Assembly (NCBI RefSeq): GCF_023650515.1
Contig: NZ_CP096016.1
Span: forward strand, 3,536,001-3,600,000
DNA from: Alkalimarinus coralli
GTDB taxonomy: Bacteria; Pseudomonadota; Gammaproteobacteria; Pseudomonadales; Oleiphilaceae
Length of the DNA stretch: 64,000 nucleotides
Reading direction: 5' to 3'
Within the stretch, counting starts at the first letter, position 1; every line of letters begins with the position of its first letter. The notes beneath the pieces are model-generated. The model saw nothing but the letters and a program-made list of their open reading frames with translations, searched no databases and had not been told where the DNA came from. Shown here in pieces: positions 45,938 through 55,938 of the stretch. The translations under genes and the position numbers were made by a program.

Positions 45938-47038
45938 TTACTTTGACAACACCCCGCGCGCCATCTGGTCTCGCTCTATCGATTCAAACAGGGCCTGGAA
46001 ATTACCCTCGCCAAAACCCTCATCCCCTTTCCGCTGAATAATCTCAAAAAATATCGGGCCAATCAGCGTTTCGGTAAAAATCTGGAGCAACAACACCAAT
46101 TCACCCGACTCAACATGCCCGTCAATGAGTATTCGAAAATCTCTGAGTTGTTCAATCGCCTCATGGTGGCCTGGCAACCTATCTGAAACCATTTCATAGT
46201 ACGTATCGGGGACATCCATAAATTTGATACCGTTAGCACGAAGCCGTGCCACCGTCTGATAAATGTCAGAGGTTCCCAATGCAATATGCTGGATACCTTC
46301 ACCATGGTACTCATTCAAAAACTCTTCAATCTGCGAGTCATCGCTCGTACCCTCGTTGACGGGGATGCGAATTTTACCGCACGGGCTGGTCATCGCCCGG
46401 CTGTGCAACCCAGTCATCTCCCCTTGAATATCAAAGTAGCGGATTTCCCTGAAGTTAAAGACCCGTTTATAGAACTCAGCCCAAGGGTCCATATGACCGC
46501 GATACACGTTATGAGTCAGATGATCAATATAGGTCAACCCCGCCGACTCGTGCTCGGCTGCTTCACGCTCAACGGGTTCAAATTGCTGCTGATACAGTTT
46601 ATCTCTCACTTCATCATCAACCAGATAGAGAATGCTATCCCCAATACCAAAAATAGCGGGTACACCGAACTCCAGTATTTTCCGCTTGCAGGGCATGGCT
46701 CGCTGGCTGAGCGCATATTGGTATGCCTTTTGGGCATCCGTTACTTTAAACCCCATAGCGCAGGCAGAAGGGCCGTGCTGTCTTGAGAATTCAGATGCAA
46801 AACCCTGATTGGTTTTACCCTCTGCTGACGACGCATCATTGAGTAGAAAGTGAATATCACCCTGCTTAAACCAGGTTAACGGGCGTGTTTTGTGGTGTGC
46901 AAAAGGGTGAAAACCCAGTTGTAGAAATAGCGCTGAGAGCTGCTCAGAGTCTGGGGACGAGAACTCGACAAATTCGAAGCCTTCTGTCCCCGCGGGATTA
47001 CTAAACGACTGCTTAGCATAATCGTGCGCGTGGCCCAT
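45938..47038 (-). CDS. hpd: 4-hydroxyphenylpyruvate dioxygenase
   Basis: Iron enzyme that turns 4-hydroxyphenylpyruvate into homogentisate. GTEGFEFVEFSSPDSEQL opens the N-terminal vicinal-oxygen-chelate domain; the C-terminal one has YIDHLTHNV with a metal histidine, EGIQHIALGTSDI with the second, and near the end FFEIIQRKGDEGFGEGNF with the glutamate ligand. I start at ATG 47038 (MGHAHDYAKQ) because AAAGGAGGT lies 5 bases upstream; a TTG at 47059 would add seven residues. It is the first gene of the tyrosine degradation operon. Confidence 0.96.
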   Translation of the reverse strand: MGHAHDYAKQSFSNPAGTEGFEFVEFSSPDSEQLSALFLQLGFHPFAHHKTRPLTWFKQGDIHFLLNDASSAEGKTNQGFASEFSRQHGPSACAMGFKVTDAQKAYQYALSQRAMPCKRKILEFGVPAIFGIGDSILYLVDDEVRDKLYQQQFEPVEREAAEHESAGLTYIDHLTHNVYRGHMDPWAEFYKRVFNFREIRYFDIQGEMTGLHSRAMTSPCGKIRIPVNEGTSDDSQIEEFLNEYHGEGIQHIALGTSDIYQTVARLRANGIKFMDVPDTYYEMVSDRLPGHHEAIEQLRDFRILIDGHVESGELVLLLQIFTETLIGPIFFEIIQRKGDEGFGEGNFQALFESIERDQMARGVLSK

Positions 47039-47091
47039 TTCGACCTCCTTTATAGCCAAAGACGGGTGACCCGCCTAGCTATAAAACTTGC

Positions 47092-47109
47092 AGCGCCTAA
47101 AGTGGCGCT
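47092..47109 (-). promoter_or_regulatory. Small hairpin upstream of hpd
   Basis: AGCGCC and GGCGCT form a 6-bp stem with a 6-base loop between the MITE-like element and hpd. It may be a transcript end or an operator. The rest of the gap, 47291-47428, shows no feature. Confidence 0.4.
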
Positions 47110-47125
47110 CATAGACTGTGCTTAT

Positions 47126-47290
47126 AAGAGACTTTTGCATGACTACTGCGCTTACAAATACTGCGTTAAAAAATGACTCAAAATTGTGCGCTCTCCTGGG
47201 TCGACCGGGACTTATAGACTATAAACTGCGCTTTTTCGTCATGTTTTGCCTTGTCTTTGATTCGCTCATAACGTCGTGCAAAGGTCTCTA
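47126..47290. mobile_element. MITE-like inverted-repeat element, family A copy 3
   Basis: The 165-bp element has ends AAGAGACTTTTGCATGAC (47126-47143) and the inverse of TAGAGACCTTTGCACGAC (47273-47290). It carries the same internal stretches as copy 1 (ACTGCGCTTACAAATAC, then ATAAACTGCGCTTTTTC) but is 21 bases longer, with extra sequence around 47187-47220. It lies between narL and hpd. Confidence 0.75.
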
Positions 47291-47428
47291 TAAAATGATA
47301 GTTGTAAACAATACTACATATACACAGTATGGACGATTAATCGCATTTTTGCCTAACCGTCCCTTAGGAAGCACAGGTATGGATGCTGAACCTGTTGACC
47401 AATAGGCCGCTCAATGAGCGCATACGCG

Positions 47429-48082
47429 TTAGTTCAGGTTGTTTTCCATGGCCCAGATAGCGGCTTCAACTCTGGATCTCATCTTCAACTTCTTGAGCAG
47501 ATTCTTAACATGTACTTTAACCGTTCCCTCAGCAATATCGAGCTTAGAGGCGATCATCTTGTTGCTCATTCCCGCCGATATCTGTTTCAGTATCTGGCGC
47601 TCACGTTGGGTTAAACCATCTACCGAACGTTCCTTTCCGCCTTTGCGGTTGCCGATTTCCGACGCCAGCACTGCGGCTAGTTTATCGCTAATAGCCATCG
47701 TGCCCGTTGCTGCCTGTCGAATGTACGAGATCAGTTCTTCTGGTTCAGTCTCTTTTAACACATAACCATCAGCACCCGCTTTGAGCGCAGCAATCACGTC
47801 ATCATGGTCATCTGAAACCGTAAACATCACAATACGAGAATAAATATCTTTGTCTCGCATCGCTTTCAATGTCTGAATTCCGTCCATCCCTTTCATGTTC
47901 AAATCGAGCAAAATAAGATCAGGCTCTAACTTCTCTGCAATTTCCAACGCCTCCTGGCCTGAGCTTGCTTCACCTACTGCATCCAGCCCCGCTTCCAGCT
48001 GCAGCAGTTGCATAACCCCCTTACGCAACATTGGATGATCATCCACGATCAGAATATTTAATTGTTCTTTATCACTTGTCAT
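47429..48082 (-). CDS. narL: NarL/NarP-type response regulator
   Basis: Two-domain transcription regulator of the nitrate and nitrite response. The receiver domain has phospho-acceptor D60 in LILLDLNMKGMDG and the lysine in VLKETEPEE. The C-terminal LuxR-type helix-turn-helix has LTQRERQILKQISAGMSNKMIASKLDI (read as two motifs) and GTVKVHVKNLLKKL, the form typical of NarL. It starts 10 bases after the sensor kinase gene. The nap operon lies divergently beside the pair, making it the probable target. Confidence 0.92.
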   Translation of the reverse strand: MTSDKEQLNILIVDDHPMLRKGVMQLLQLEAGLDAVGEASSGQEALEIAEKLEPDLILLDLNMKGMDGIQTLKAMRDKDIYSRIVMFTVSDDHDDVIAALKAGADGYVLKETEPEELISYIRQAATGTMAISDKLAAVLASEIGNRKGGKERSVDGLTQRERQILKQISAGMSNKMIASKLDIAEGTVKVHVKNLLKKLKMRSRVEAAIWAMENNLN

Positions 48083-48092
48083 GATTACCCCA

Positions 48093-49922
48093 TCATTTAT
48101 CGTGAATTGTTGTCTCGCCTGTACGTTTTATTTTATCCATGTCGCAGTCAATGCGAACCGTTACACCGCCTTCCGAATTATTATTGATCGCCAGCTCGGC
48201 ATCAAGACTTTGTGTACGCTCATTCATAATACTTACACCATGATGCATCGGGCCAGCTGACTCTTTGTTAAGGCCAACACCATTGTCTGAAACCTCAACA
48301 ATCAATTTATTGTCATGCCCTATATTAAAAAGAATATCCGCACGTGTGGCTTTTGCATGACGCACCACATTCGAAAGCGCCTCACGCACGATTTGCAGCA
48401 GATGAATTTCGGCATTAGGTCTGAGCGCCATCTCTCCCAGCCGGTAATCCAGCACGATCTCCATTGAGCCACGTTCACGATATTCTGCCACCGTTGCCTT
48501 AAGCGCAGATTCCAACCCTGGTTCATCCAGTTTTAGTCTAAACGTGGTCAACAGCTCCCTGAGCTGGCCATATGCGGCATTTAACCCTGTTCGTATTTCT
48601 GCGGTGATATCGGCAAGCTGCTGCTTGTCTGCATTCCGCTCACTCAGCGTCTGCCAACGACTTACCTGCATTTTCAAATAGGAGAGCGCCTGGGCTAGTG
48701 AATCATGTAGCTCTCTTGCGATGGTGGCACGCTCTTCAACCAGCAACAGCCTCCAGGTCTGTTCATTTTTCCAGTCACGACTAAATGCAGAGGCGACCAG
48801 ATCACACACAGCAACGATCAACTGCTCTTGCTCTTCAATGATTTTTGGCGACTCTGCCCGCCACAACAACCGGCCATAATTATGTTTTTTGTCAGATATA
48901 CTAAACCATCGCTCCACAGCACCTGATACCGGAGGTTCCGCATCGTCGTTTTCAATACGGCCAAAATTCTCAGAGGGGTCAACATAGGCCAGCGCCTGCG
49001 GTGTGAGGTGTAACTCAAAGTCCCCGCCTCCCAACGTTCGTTTCAGGTTGTTCAGTATCGATCGCATCGCGCTGGCATGAGTAACACCATCATTGATCAG
49101 CCGCGACGTTTCATACAACAACTCAAGAGACTCCGTTTGCGCGCGTAATTCATGGGTTTTTCTCGCCACCCGCTCCTCAAGCTCAAGATAAGTTACTTCC
49201 AAACTTGAGGCCATATGATTAAACGTATTACCAAGTAGCCCCAACTCATCATTTTTTAAGTAATCGACCCGCGCGCTCAAATCTCCGTGCTTTGCTTTAT
49301 CTGCGGCATTCACCAACTCCCTCAACGGAATAACCACTGTTCTAAAAAGGTCTAGCAACGCCAGAAAAGCGATAACAATAACCAGCGAAATACTGACACC
49401 ATGAATATAACGCAGCTGCTCAATTTTCAGGTCGGTATGCGCCTGAAATAGCCCTACCATCTTATCAATACCTGAGGCAAAGCGATCTATTTCAGCCAGC
49501 AACGGCAATTCATCATCCTCAGCATGAACCCTCAAGCGCGTTTTTAGTTCGCTCCACTCTCGCAACACAGACTCTAACGACTGGCGTTCAAGGTTGGATG
49601 GGGGCAAATCAAGCAGCTCAGCCAAAATGGGCGTCTCTACACGTCGATCAAATTCATTGAGCTCTTTTTCGAGCGAGCTTTCCGTCTTTTGAAGGCCGTG
49701 ATTAACCCTTAGTACAACCTGCGAAATGCGATAGGACTGCATCCTCAGCGAACCTGCCACGTTAATTCTTTCCGCATCCCCCTCGGTTGACTGGATAATA
49801 ATCAGAGAAGCAGCCATACTAATTAAGACCAGCACAATAATACCCGCCCAGCCCCACATCGCTCTTCTAACCAATGACCCCTTAGTAATATTTCTGACTA
49901 AAAATCGCACAACACCTTCCAC
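48093..49922 (-). CDS. narX: NarX/NarQ-type nitrate/nitrite sensor kinase
   Basis: Membrane sensor. Two membrane helices (about residues 23-44 and 170-190) frame a periplasmic domain with the P-box AERINVAGSLRMQSYRIS, the nitrate-binding signature of NarX and NarQ. A HAMP domain and a coiled segment follow, then a GAF-like linker and a HisKA_3 domain with H406 in IARELHDSLAQALSYLK and a C-terminal ATPase with ALSNVVRHAKATR and VSDNGVGL. The start is GTG 49922. The Cys-rich linker of E. coli NarX is not evident, so NarQ is an equal name choice. Confidence 0.93.
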   Translation of the reverse strand: MEGVVRFLVRNITKGSLVRRAMWGWAGIIVLVLISMAASLIIIQSTEGDAERINVAGSLRMQSYRISQVVLRVNHGLQKTESSLEKELNEFDRRVETPILAELLDLPPSNLERQSLESVLREWSELKTRLRVHAEDDELPLLAEIDRFASGIDKMVGLFQAHTDLKIEQLRYIHGVSISLVIVIAFLALLDLFRTVVIPLRELVNAADKAKHGDLSARVDYLKNDELGLLGNTFNHMASSLEVTYLELEERVARKTHELRAQTESLELLYETSRLINDGVTHASAMRSILNNLKRTLGGGDFELHLTPQALAYVDPSENFGRIENDDAEPPVSGAVERWFSISDKKHNYGRLLWRAESPKIIEEQEQLIVAVCDLVASAFSRDWKNEQTWRLLLVEERATIARELHDSLAQALSYLKMQVSRWQTLSERNADKQQLADITAEIRTGLNAAYGQLRELLTTFRLKLDEPGLESALKATVAEYRERGSMEIVLDYRLGEMALRPNAEIHLLQIVREALSNVVRHAKATRADILFNIGHDNKLIVEVSDNGVGLNKESAGPMHHGVSIMNERTQSLDAELAINNNSEGGVTVRIDCDMDKIKRTGETTIHDK

Positions 49923-50073
49923 ATACTCATATATAGGTATATAAATTTACTTGAAATTATCTAAGTGACAAAAACAATATTTAATCTTTTTAATTCAATC
50001 AATTACACAGAAAACAAACGTACTCACAAAGCAATAACCCTACTTTTCATAACACTTTACAACCCCAATAAAA

Positions 50074-50115
50074 TTGACCGCTATCAATGGTTATTTTTCC
50101 GCATCGGTCTATGCT
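50074..50115 (+). promoter_or_regulatory. FNR-type box and class II promoter for the nap operon
   Basis: TTGAC-CGCT-ATCAA at 50074-50087 matches the FNR/Anr site TTGAT-N4-ATCAA with one mismatch. A -10 element TATGCT lies at 50110-50115, giving a start near 50122, 41.5 bases from the box centre, the spacing of a class II FNR-activated promoter. This predicts induction of nap when oxygen is low. The gap 49923-50238 also serves narX on the other strand. NarL sites could not be picked with confidence. Confidence 0.7.
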
Positions 50116-50122
50116 GAGTTTG

Positions 50123-50151
50123 GAGCAAAATTTATCGCCTAAATTTTGCTC
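50123..50151 (+). other. Perfect 12-bp hairpin at the predicted nap transcript start
   Basis: GAGCAAAATTTA (50123-50134), loop TCGCC and TAAATTTTGCTC (50140-50151) form a perfect stem starting within a base or two of the predicted +1. It could be a 5' mRNA stabiliser or a palindromic operator. Confidence 0.75.
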
Positions 50152-50238
50152 AAGTATTCTGGATCAATAAGTTACGCGAATCAAAGAATACTTAAAGAAT
50201 TGTCGTAATAGAATTGAGAGAGCGGTAAAGCTAATATC

Positions 50239-50835
50239 ATGTCCAGAGAAATAGATCTTGGACGAAGATCGCTGTTTAAAGGCCAATATAAGCCTTCAGC
50301 GTCCATGTTGCTACCCCCTTGGTCAGTAGGTCAGACCAAATTCCTGGAGCTCTGCACTCGATGTGGTGATTGCGTGAGTGAATGTCCAGAGAATGTTTTA
50401 ATGCCCGGTTCAGGCGGTTTCCCCACAACAAATTTTAAACACAATGAGTGCACCTTCTGTGGTGATTGTGTGGATGCCTGCTCAACAGGTGCGCTCATCC
50501 GGGCAGTCAATGTTGATGGCCACGTCAGCAGCCCTGATAACCGTGACCTTGTTAACAGCGACCTCGCCGCCAAAGCATGGCAACAGGCGCCTGTTGTTAG
50601 CGACCAGTGTTTAACTCTCAAAGGCGTTGTATGCCGTAGCTGCGGTGAAGCATGTGACCCTGAAGCAATTACATTTAACTGGGGAAGCGCATCCGCAGGA
50701 GGCAGTAGAGGCATCGCAACACCAATTGTCGATAACGACTTGTGCAGCGGATGTGGAGCGTGCATCAGTATCTGCCCAAATGATGCGCTCACTATGCAGC
50801 CACTCACTCACAGCAACACACGTAAGGCAGGTTAA
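50239..50835 (+). CDS. napF: NapF iron-sulfur protein
   Basis: Cytoplasmic ferredoxin-type accessory protein for NapA maturation. Three 4Fe-4S sites are visible: CTRCGDCVSECP, CTFCGDCVDACS and CSGCGACISICP; between the second and third there is also CRSCGEACD. The length of 198 aa is slightly over the E. coli protein. It is the first gene of napFDAGHBC and ends 7 bases before napD. The ribosome-binding site is weak. Confidence 0.95.
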   Translation: MSREIDLGRRSLFKGQYKPSASMLLPPWSVGQTKFLELCTRCGDCVSECPENVLMPGSGGFPTTNFKHNECTFCGDCVDACSTGALIRAVNVDGHVSSPDNRDLVNSDLAAKAWQQAPVVSDQCLTLKGVVCRSCGEACDPEAITFNWGSASAGGSRGIATPIVDNDLCSGCGACISICPNDALTMQPLTHSNTRKAG

Positions 50836-50842
50836 TCAGCGA

Positions 50843-51217
50843 ATGAAAAAAGCACCTCGCTATTCCAATGAAGATTACAGTGTGGCCGGCGTTGTCGTTC
50901 ACACCAAACCCGAAAACCGCAACCTGGTAGCAGAACGACTTGAGCTAATGCGCGGCGTAGAAGTGCACGCAATAAATGAAGATGGAAAGTTGGTAGTCAC
51001 TGTCGAAGAAGAGCCAGGCGAACGATTTATTATCGATCGCATTACGGAGATCAATAACACCGAAGGGGTTATTAATTCTTCACTGGTATTCTCCCAGTCA
51101 GAGCAATTGGACTCTTCAGATACGATAGATTCTTCAGACCCTGTGGGCTCTACAATAAAGACAGATTTTACAGAAAGTAAAGTCGCTACAAACCTCGACT
51201 CGGAGGAGCAAAAATGA
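50843..51217 (+). CDS. napD: NapD chaperone with C-terminal extension
   Basis: Binds the twin-arginine signal of NapA and delays export until cofactors are inserted. The first 85 residues match the family: [40 protein letters not shown] and [14 protein letters not shown]. About 38 more residues rich in Ser, Asp and Thr follow, so the protein (124 aa) is longer than the usual 80-90. The stop overlaps the napA start (ATGA), so the chaperone is made together with its client. Confidence 0.93.
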   Translation: MKKAPRYSNEDYSVAGVVVHTKPENRNLVAERLELMRGVEVHAINEDGKLVVTVEEEPGERFIIDRITEINNTEGVINSSLVFSQSEQLDSSDTIDSSDPVGSTIKTDFTESKVATNLDSEEQK

Positions 51218-53706
51218 AACTAACCAGAAGAAATTTTATAAAGAGCAATGCGGTGGCCGCCACTGCAGCAGCAGCTGGTGTCGCAGTTCCCGTTTCAGCC
51301 TCTAACTTGATTACCAAATCAAGTGACTCGGCGATTAAATGGGACAAGGCACCCTGCCGCTTCTGTGGTACTGGCTGTAGCGTTCTGGTCGGAACCCAGG
51401 AGGGGCGCGTAGTTGCTACTCAGGGTGACCCAGACGCACCGGTCAACAAAGGTCTTAACTGTATCAAGGGCTATTTCCTGTCCAAGATCATGTATGGTGA
51501 AGACCGCCTGACCACGCCACTACTAAGAATGACTGACGGCGAATATGACAAAGAAGGCCAGTTTACCCCAGTATCCTGGGATAAAGCCTTTGATGTGATG
51601 GCTGAAAAATTCAAAGACGCATTGAAGAAAAAAGGCCCTACTTCGGTAGGTATGTTTGGTTCAGGCCAATGGACTGTTATGGAAGGCTACGCGGCATCCA
51701 AGCTGATGAAAGCAGGTTTCCGAACCAACAACATCGACCCGAATGCCCGTCACTGCATGGCGTCTGCCGTTGGTGGTTTTATGCGTACATTCGGTATTGA
51801 TGAGCCAATGGGCTGCTATGATGACCTAGAACAAGCCGATGCATTCGTGCTTTGGGGGTCAAACATGGCAGAGATGCACCCAATCCTCTGGTCTCGTTTG
51901 ACCGACAGACGTTTGAGTGCGCCTCATGTTCAGGTACATGTATTGTCCACCTTCAAGCATCGTAGTTTTGAGTTGGCGGATAACCCAATCATCTTTACAC
52001 CACAAACCGACCTGGTTCTGCTGAACTATATTGCCAATTACATCATTCAAAACGGCGCGGTTAACAAAGATTTCGTTAATAAACACACCCGCTTTAAAGA
52101 AGGTGTCACTGATATTGGTTACGGGCTGCGCCCAGAGCACCCGCTAGAGCAAAAAGCTAAAAACTCCGGCAAAGGCGGTTCAAAAGACATCTCATTTGAT
52201 GAGTACGCCAAGTTCGTATCAACGTACACATTAGATTATGCCCACGAAATGTCAGGTGTTCCTAAGGAGAACCTTGAGAAGTTAGCCAAGCTTTATGCAG
52301 ACCCTAAAGCAAAAATTGTTTCATACTGGACAATGGGCTTTAACCAGCATACTCGTGGAGTTTGGGCCAACAACCTGATGTACAACGTTCACCTGCTCAC
52401 CGGTAAGATTTCGGAGCCTGGTAGCGGGCCATTCTCATTGACAGGTCAACCTTCTGCCTGCGGTACAGCACGTGAAGTGGGCACGTTTGCCCACCGTCTG
52501 CCAGCAGACATGGTGGTTAAAAAGAAAGAGCATCGTGACAAAGCAGAGAAAATCTGGAAGCTGCCTGAAGGAACGATTCCTCCAAAACCAGGTTACCACG
52601 CTGTACTGCAAAACCGCATGCTGAAAGACGGCAAGTTGAATGCGTATTGGGTTATGTGTAACAACAACATGCAAACCGCACCCAATATGAACGAAGAAGG
52701 CTACCCGGGTTACCGTAATCCTGAAAACTTCATCGTGGTTTCAGACCCATACCCAACCGTGACTGCTCAAGCAGCTGACCTGATTCTTCCTACCGCTATG
52801 TGGGTTGAAAAAGAAGGGGCTTACGGTAATGCCGAGCGCCGTACTCAATCATGGTATCAGCAAGTTAAAGGGCCTGGTGAATCAAAGTCTGACTTGTGGC
52901 AGCTCATGGAGTTTTCCAAGCGCTTTAAAGTTGAGGAAGTCTGGCCAGAAGAGTTGCTTGCGAAAAAGCCTGAGTACCGTGGCAAAACCTTATTCGACAT
53001 TCTTTACAAGAATGGCCAGGTTGATAAATACCCTCTATCTGAAGTGCCTGAAGATCGCTTGAACGATGAGTCTCGTGATTTTGGTTTCTATGCACAAAAA
53101 GGGCTATTCGAAGAGTACGCAATATTCGGCCGTGGCAAAGCGCACGACCTTGCAGACTACGAAATGTATCACAAGGCTCGCGGCTTAAGGTGGCCTGTTG
53201 TAGACGGCAAAGAGACCTTATGGCGCTTCAGAGAAGGCTATGACCCTTATGTACCAAAAGGTGAAGGGGTTCGATTCTATGGTAAACCTGACGGCAAGGC
53301 GTGGATATTTGCGCTGCCTTATGAGCCACCAGCGGAATCACCCGATAAAGAGTATGACCTGTGGTTAAGCACTGGTCGAGTACTGGAACACTGGCACAGT
53401 GGCACCATGACACGCCGTGTACCCGAACTGTACCGGGCATTCCCTGATGCAGTGCTGTTTATGCACCCGGACGATGCAAAATCACGCGGTCTCCGCCGTG
53501 GTGATGAAGTAGTGATCAGCTCAAGACGTGGCGAAGTCAAATCCCGCGTCGAGACCCGTGGCCGAAACCGCCCACCAGCCGGTCTAGTCTTCATGCCATT
53601 CTTCGATGCAGGTCAGTTAACCAACAAACTAACCCTTGATGCGACTGACCCGTTATCAAAAGAGACCGATTATAAGAAGTGTGCAGTTAAGGTAGTGAAA
53701 GTCTAA
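51214..53706 (+). CDS. napA: Periplasmic nitrate reductase catalytic subunit
   Basis: Reduces nitrate to nitrite in the periplasm using bis-MGD molybdenum and one 4Fe-4S cluster. The twin-arginine signal is TRRNFIKS with a hydrophobic stretch to about residue 30. Cluster cysteines are C48, C51 and C55 (CRFCGTGC) and C83 (GLNCIKGYF); the molybdenum cysteine is C181 in NARHCMAS. The 830-aa length is standard. The cofactor genes at 38-41.5 kb and mobA supply its Mo centre. A GC-rich hairpin follows the stop. Confidence 0.99.
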   Translation: MKLTRRNFIKSNAVAATAAAAGVAVPVSASNLITKSSDSAIKWDKAPCRFCGTGCSVLVGTQEGRVVATQGDPDAPVNKGLNCIKGYFLSKIMYGEDRLTTPLLRMTDGEYDKEGQFTPVSWDKAFDVMAEKFKDALKKKGPTSVGMFGSGQWTVMEGYAASKLMKAGFRTNNIDPNARHCMASAVGGFMRTFGIDEPMGCYDDLEQADAFVLWGSNMAEMHPILWSRLTDRRLSAPHVQVHVLSTFKHRSFELADNPIIFTPQTDLVLLNYIANYIIQNGAVNKDFVNKHTRFKEGVTDIGYGLRPEHPLEQKAKNSGKGGSKDISFDEYAKFVSTYTLDYAHEMSGVPKENLEKLAKLYADPKAKIVSYWTMGFNQHTRGVWANNLMYNVHLLTGKISEPGSGPFSLTGQPSACGTAREVGTFAHRLPADMVVKKKEHRDKAEKIWKLPEGTIPPKPGYHAVLQNRMLKDGKLNAYWVMCNNNMQTAPNMNEEGYPGYRNPENFIVVSDPYPTVTAQAADLILPTAMWVEKEGAYGNAERRTQSWYQQVKGPGESKSDLWQLMEFSKRFKVEEVWPEELLAKKPEYRGKTLFDILYKNGQVDKYPLSEVPEDRLNDESRDFGFYAQKGLFEEYAIFGRGKAHDLADYEMYHKARGLRWPVVDGKETLWRFREGYDPYVPKGEGVRFYGKPDGKAWIFALPYEPPAESPDKEYDLWLSTGRVLEHWHSGTMTRRVPELYRAFPDAVLFMHPDDAKSRGLRRGDEVVISSRRGEVKSRVETRGRNRPPAGLVFMPFFDAGQLTNKLTLDATDPLSKETDYKKCAVKVVKV

Positions 53707-53713
53707 AACGCCG

Positions 53714-53733
53714 CGCGCACAGTTATGTGCGCG
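53714..53733 (+). other. Hairpin between napA and napG
   Basis: CGCGCACA and TGTGCGCG pair around a GTTA loop just after the napA stop. There is no U-run, so it more likely protects the 3' end of a napFDA message or slows read-through than terminates. Confidence 0.65.
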
Positions 53734-53777
53734 TATATGAAATAAGGCTTAAACGATAAATAGAAGTGGTAAGCACC

Positions 53778-54575
53778 ATGGCAACCAAAAAAGCGAACAA
53801 CCAACAGGCCCTTAGTCGCCGTCAGTTTTTAACTGACAGCGGCCATGCTGCTTGCAGTGTTGGCCTGCTTGGGCTTGGGCTGGGAATGTATGGCGAACAA
53901 AGTAAGACTCATGCAGCTCTGGCTCTGCGTCCGCCTGGTGCTTTAATAGAAGATGATTTTCTGGGCGCCTGTGTGCGCTGCGGACTTTGCGTGGAAGATT
54001 GCCCATACGACACATTAAAATTGGCTCGTTTGTTTGAGCCGGTGACCACCGGGACACCCTACTTTGACGCCAGGAAAGTGCCATGCGAAATGTGTGACGA
54101 CATTCCCTGTGTTAAGGCGTGCCCAACCGGGGCACTGGACCCACAACTGACCAATATTGATGATGCCAGAATGGGCGTTGCAGTGCTGATTGATAGAGAG
54201 ACCTGCCTCAATATGCAAGGCTTAAGGTGTGATGTTTGTTATCGCGTCTGCCCTTTGATAGAAGAAGCGATCACTCTCAATCTACTGCAAAACACCCGCA
54301 CGGGTGTTCACGCGATATTTGAACCCGTGGTGCATTCAGACATCTGTACCGGCTGCGGTAAGTGCGAGCATGCCTGCGTTCTCGAAGAAGCTGCGATCAA
54401 GGTTATGCCGAGAGAGCTGGCAAAAGGAGAACTCGGCAAGCACTATCGCTGGGGCTGGGAAGAGAAAGAAAAAGCCGGAAAAGAGTTGGTTCCTGACATT
54501 ATTGACCTTCCTAACCGAATGCCAAGCAATTCGGCTGAAAAACTCAATATTGCCCCCACAGGAGGTAAAAAATGA
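53778..54575 (+). CDS. napG: NapG ferredoxin-type quinol dehydrogenase subunit
   Basis: Periplasmic iron-sulfur protein exported through a twin-arginine signal ([10 protein letters not shown]). Four 4Fe-4S motifs follow: [35 protein letters not shown] and [11 protein letters not shown]. With NapH it passes electrons from the quinone pool to NapC/NapB or to NapA. I start at ATG 53778 (a GTG at 53766 is also in frame). The stop overlaps the napH ATG. Confidence 0.95.
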   Translation: MATKKANNQQALSRRQFLTDSGHAACSVGLLGLGLGMYGEQSKTHAALALRPPGALIEDDFLGACVRCGLCVEDCPYDTLKLARLFEPVTTGTPYFDARKVPCEMCDDIPCVKACPTGALDPQLTNIDDARMGVAVLIDRETCLNMQGLRCDVCYRVCPLIEEAITLNLLQNTRTGVHAIFEPVVHSDICTGCGKCEHACVLEEAAIKVMPRELAKGELGKHYRWGWEEKEKAGKELVPDIIDLPNRMPSNSAEKLNIAPTGGKK

Positions 54576-55447
54576 GTGCACCAGCAAAAAGCGCGGTCAT
54601 CGGACAGGACGCAATAGTTGAAAAAGGGTGGCTAAAAACCCATCAATGGCTGCTACTACGCAGAGTCTCTCAACTCAGCATTTTAGGGTTGTTCTTGCTC
54701 GGGCCATTAGCAGGTATCTGGTGGATTAAAGGCAACCTGAGCGCCAGCTTACTATTCGGCACAATCCCGATGGCAGACCCATTTTTGGTGTTGCAGACCT
54801 TTTTTTCCGGTCACCAACCCGAACTGACAGCCTTAGCGGGTGCTCTGATCATTTTTGCTTTCTACTTTATCGTTGGAGGTCGGGTTTTCTGTTCCTGGGT
54901 TTGCCCGGTTAACATTGTGACAGATAGTGCAGGCTGGCTGCGCCGCCGCTTAGGGCTGCGTAAAAGTACTCAGCTATCTCGCTCACTTAGATACTGGATA
55001 CTAATCATGTGCCTGATTACCCCCCTGTTTACAGGGTATGTGGTTTGGGAGCTGGTTAACCCGGTATCAATGCTGCACCGCGGACTCCTATTTGGAATGG
55101 GAATGGGCTGGACTCTCATCATCGCCATATTTCTTTTTGATTTATTTATCAGCCGCCGTGGCTGGTGTGGGCATATATGCCCAATGGGTGCTTTTTATAG
55201 TTTAGTGGGTAAATTCAGCCCATTAAAAGTAAGTGCTGCCAACAGGTCAAAATGCAATGACTGTATGGACTGCTACGCTGTCTGCCCGGAGCCCCAGGTT
55301 ATCAGGCCTGCTCTTAAGGGTGAAGCTAAAGGCGTCGGCCCTGTCATCATCGCATCCGACTGCACCAATTGCGGACGCTGTATCGATATTTGCGCAAAAG
55401 ATGTTTTTCACTACAGTTCGAGATTTGCCAACGAGGCGGAGAAATAA
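54572..55447 (+). CDS. napH: NapH membrane quinol dehydrogenase subunit
   Basis: Inner-membrane partner of NapG. Four to five membrane segments precede CSWVCPVN (the conserved CxxxCP motif) and a second CGHICPMG, then two 4Fe-4S sites [12 protein letters not shown] and [12 protein letters not shown] near the C-terminus. The length of 291 aa is typical. It is translationally coupled to napG; napB starts two bases after its stop. Confidence 0.95.
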   Translation: MSAPAKSAVIGQDAIVEKGWLKTHQWLLLRRVSQLSILGLFLLGPLAGIWWIKGNLSASLLFGTIPMADPFLVLQTFFSGHQPELTALAGALIIFAFYFIVGGRVFCSWVCPVNIVTDSAGWLRRRLGLRKSTQLSRSLRYWILIMCLITPLFTGYVVWELVNPVSMLHRGLLFGMGMGWTLIIAIFLFDLFISRRGWCGHICPMGAFYSLVGKFSPLKVSAANRSKCNDCMDCYAVCPEPQVIRPALKGEAKGVGPVIIASDCTNCGRCIDICAKDVFHYSSRFANEAEK

Positions 55448-55448
55448 C

Positions 55449-55904
55449 ATGAAAAAACGACTAACTATTGTTGCCTTTGTCAGTTTGCTGGCTAGCATAA
55501 TGGTCACCGGTTCAGCCTGGGCTGATATTGGTGGTGTTCAATCACTCAGAGGCTCAACGGAGCTTGATACCGATAATACCGCAGACTCACTTAAGCGGGT
55601 TCCGCGAGACCGCGAAACGTTTGAGCGGGACTATTTACACCAACCGCCACTTATTCCTCATCAAATTCGAGGCTATCGTGTCGACCTGAATAGCAACAAG
55701 TGCTTGTCCTGCCACAGCTGGACGAACTATAAAAAAGCGGGCGCGACCAAAATTAGTCTGACTCACTTTGAAACCCGTGATGGACAGCAGCTATCCGATG
55801 TGTCGCCACGCCGTTATTTTTGTAATCAATGCCATGTACCTCAGGCCGACGCTAAACCACTAGTTGATAACAACTTTAACTCAGTGAAGCCGCTCGCCAA
55901 ATAG
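55449..55904 (+). CDS. napB: NapB dihaem cytochrome c subunit
   Basis: Electron-transfer subunit of the periplasmic nitrate reductase. A signal peptide ends at GSAWA before DIGGVQSLRG. Two haem c motifs, CLSCH and CNQCH, carry the two haems; the distal histidines are among HQIRG and nearby sites. The length is 151 aa. The start ATG 55449 is the correct one; the same frame is open upstream in napH. Confidence 0.96.
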   Translation: MKKRLTIVAFVSLLASIMVTGSAWADIGGVQSLRGSTELDTDNTADSLKRVPRDRETFERDYLHQPPLIPHQIRGYRVDLNSNKCLSCHSWTNYKKAGATKISLTHFETRDGQQLSDVSPRRYFCNQCHVPQADAKPLVDNNFNSVKPLAK

Positions 55905-55938
55905 AGCTTGAAGATGATAGAAAGTGGAGAGCTAAAGT

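Noticed and set aside
47118-47405. 95-codon frame across the family A element
   Set aside because: It reads through an inverted-repeat element and is not preserved in the other copies.
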